Shown: positions 62,579 through 64,000 of the stretch, in pieces
Layout of the letters: each line of letters begins with the position of its first letter
Position numbering within the stretch: the first letter of the stretch is position 1
NCBI GenBank assembly: GCA_021030905.1
Contig: JAGFMI010000001.1
Span: forward strand, 2,232,001-2,296,000
Direction of reading: 5' to 3'
DNA from: Pyrenula massariospora
Taxonomy: Eukaryota; Ascomycota; Eurotiomycetes; Pyrenulales; Pyrenulaceae
DNA length: 64,000 nucleotides
Position numbers and translations under genes: made by a program
Notes under the pieces: model-generated
What the model saw: the letters and a program-made list of their open reading frames with translations, nothing else
Told to the model about the DNA's origin: nothing
Databases searched by the model: none

Positions 62579-64000
62579 ATGAGCAATAGCGCGGTGAATT
62601 TTGAAGCAGGAGATGCCATATATACCGGCTTTTGGATCAATTGGACCTCCGGGAAGGTCAATGGAGCTACTCTAACTCTTACTCATCGTGATGCCGGATT
62701 TCTCACCGCATTTCTGGCCGTTTTTGTATCAATGGCCGGCAGAAGTTTCTGGCGACTATTCTGCTTTTCTCTGCATTCAAGCTTCTCTACCAATACCCCA
62801 CAGGATGGACTTCACCACCAACGGCAAACTATATTACGAAACGCAGCTACAGACACAGTCGGGTTACAGTACTTTATGCAACTTGCATGGAAATGGCGAA
62901 GCAGATCATCAAAACCATGGTCGCGGCTTTTCCCAGTGACGGTGCTCACAGTGTTGATAGCGGCTTTTTTCTACGCTGCAAGTATACTGTCTTCACAGGT
63001 ACGCTGAATTAGTCCTACTTTATCTAAATGTCAATATGCTTTGTTGGACACCGATTGCCACTGGAAAAATGACAACTAGTTTCTGATAGGAATAGGAAGC
63101 TGACATGAAAGCCTTTTGACGCTCTTAGATATCTACGATCCCAGGAAACGAAGTCCTCATCTCGAAAATTAACTGTGGAATAATCATGCCAGCAGGTTCT
63201 ATTGCAGACTATTATCGGGATATCGTGACTTATCAGGCTAAGCAAATAACTTCGGCCTCGGCATATGCGCAACAATGCTATACCAATGACTCAGTATGTC
63301 AGATGTGTTCTATTTATATCAAGAAGCAGCTTCCAATTGAGATGAATACCAATTCAAGTTGCCCGTTCCCAGGAAAGGAAAAAATATGCCTCCGAGACTA
63401 TGGGAATCTACGCCTGGATACTGGTTTGCTTAATTCAAATGACCATTTTGGAATCAATACAGAGCCAGGCAGCCGTTTCGCCTATCGTCGCATTAATGAA
63501 TGTGCTCCTATTCTAACGGCGAATTATACTCGATCAAACAATTCGGTTCCTCCATCATCTCCAAGAATTCCTTCAACGGAGTTCGAGTATGGCGGGCGTT
63601 ATTACCTAAAAAAGGGAGCAGACCATAATAGGACATTATACGACAATGTGACGTATCGGTCTCCACTCAATCCTCAAATATTTGATAATCAAACGGTTGA
63701 CTATGAATTGGAGTATGCACTCTCGTCGAACTTGTTACTTTTCACTGACTCTATCAGCATTGAATCATACGATCCTACTGGTGAATCGTCTTTTATGCCA
63801 ATCCCAGAACTACGAGTAGAGAATGCATTAACAACTCTACTCTTCTTATCAGCGAAAGGTGTACGCTTCCTAGAGCCGGTAGATGACGATTGGTACTCAG
63901 CTCACCAGCCTGCTACCCCAATTACCCCTGCTGGGTCCGACAGAGACGTCCCAGCCTACAACGCTGATGGGCCAGGCAATGTGCTTGGTTGTGTCACAAG
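62579..64000 (+). CDS. Large-family fungal membrane protein, 5' part (cut by window end)
   Basis: Exon 1 (62579-62998) and exon 2 (63129 to the window end) read in one frame for over 420 residues without a stop. Features: YTGFWINWTSGKVNGATLTL, HRDAGFLTAFLAVFVSMAG, APQDG-like TPQDGLHHQRQTILRNAA, WSRLFPVTVLTVLIAAFFYA, then an extracellular-type region with many Cys and N-glycosylation sites (STIPGNEVLISKINCGI, QQCYTNDSVCQMC, NECAPILTANYT) and PIPELRVENALTTLLFLSAKGVRFLEPVDDDWYSAH. This is a family present in dozens of copies in many Pezizomycotina genomes. Role unknown. More membrane segments are expected beyond the window. Confidence 0.8.

Overview
The window is nuclear DNA of a filamentous ascomycete (Pezizomycotina; I cannot fix the class). 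Genes are split by short introns (about 43-60 nt, GT...AG with CTAAC/CTGAC-like branch sites), lie a few hundred bases apart on both strands, and belong to families typical of this group: VTC polyphosphate subunit, PREG/Pho80-type cyclin, GID5/ARMC8 armadillo protein, Rab11, CHZ1, PQ-loop protein, PAQR receptor, Dal5-type MFS permease and two large fungal-only membrane protein families. All gene models below were spliced by eye; I checked that exon lengths add up to an open frame wherever a full model is given.

Layout. 1-5 kb: a 40-bp foldback hairpin, a secreted M35-like metallopeptidase gene of doubtful integrity and a fragment like its C-terminus. 5-9 kb: two single Myb/SANT-like genes. 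10-31.8 kb: conserved housekeeping block with a Nudix hydrolase, VTC2/3-like protein, a long disordered nuclear-type protein with three internal repeats, a Pho80-type cyclin divergent from GID5, then Rab11 divergent from a Chp1-like chromodomain protein. 33-48 kb: accessory block rich in short Myb/SANT-like genes with disordered tails, including a locus where three such first exons precede one shared 3' exon. 49-54 kb: CHZ1, PQ-loop protein, a conserved multi-spanning membrane protein and a PAQR protein. 54-64 kb: an apparently intact second M35-like metallopeptidase, an allantoate-type MFS permease, a gene-poor 2.8 kb, and the 5' part of a large-family fungal membrane protein cut by the window end.

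The most unusual signal is the recurrence of one small DNA-binding-like fold (tryptophan, Leu-rich helix, V-A-x-x-M-G turn, third helix) in at least eight places across 42 kb, each joined to an unrelated low-complexity tail, with introns falling at similar points of the fold. The 38.1-39.1 kb locus looks like an alternative-first-exon array that would swap the fold while keeping one AT-hook-like tail. Phosphate genes (VTC subunit, Pho80-type cyclin) lie 5 kb apart. No CRISPR array, rRNA, convincing tRNA, intact transposon or biosynthetic cluster was seen.
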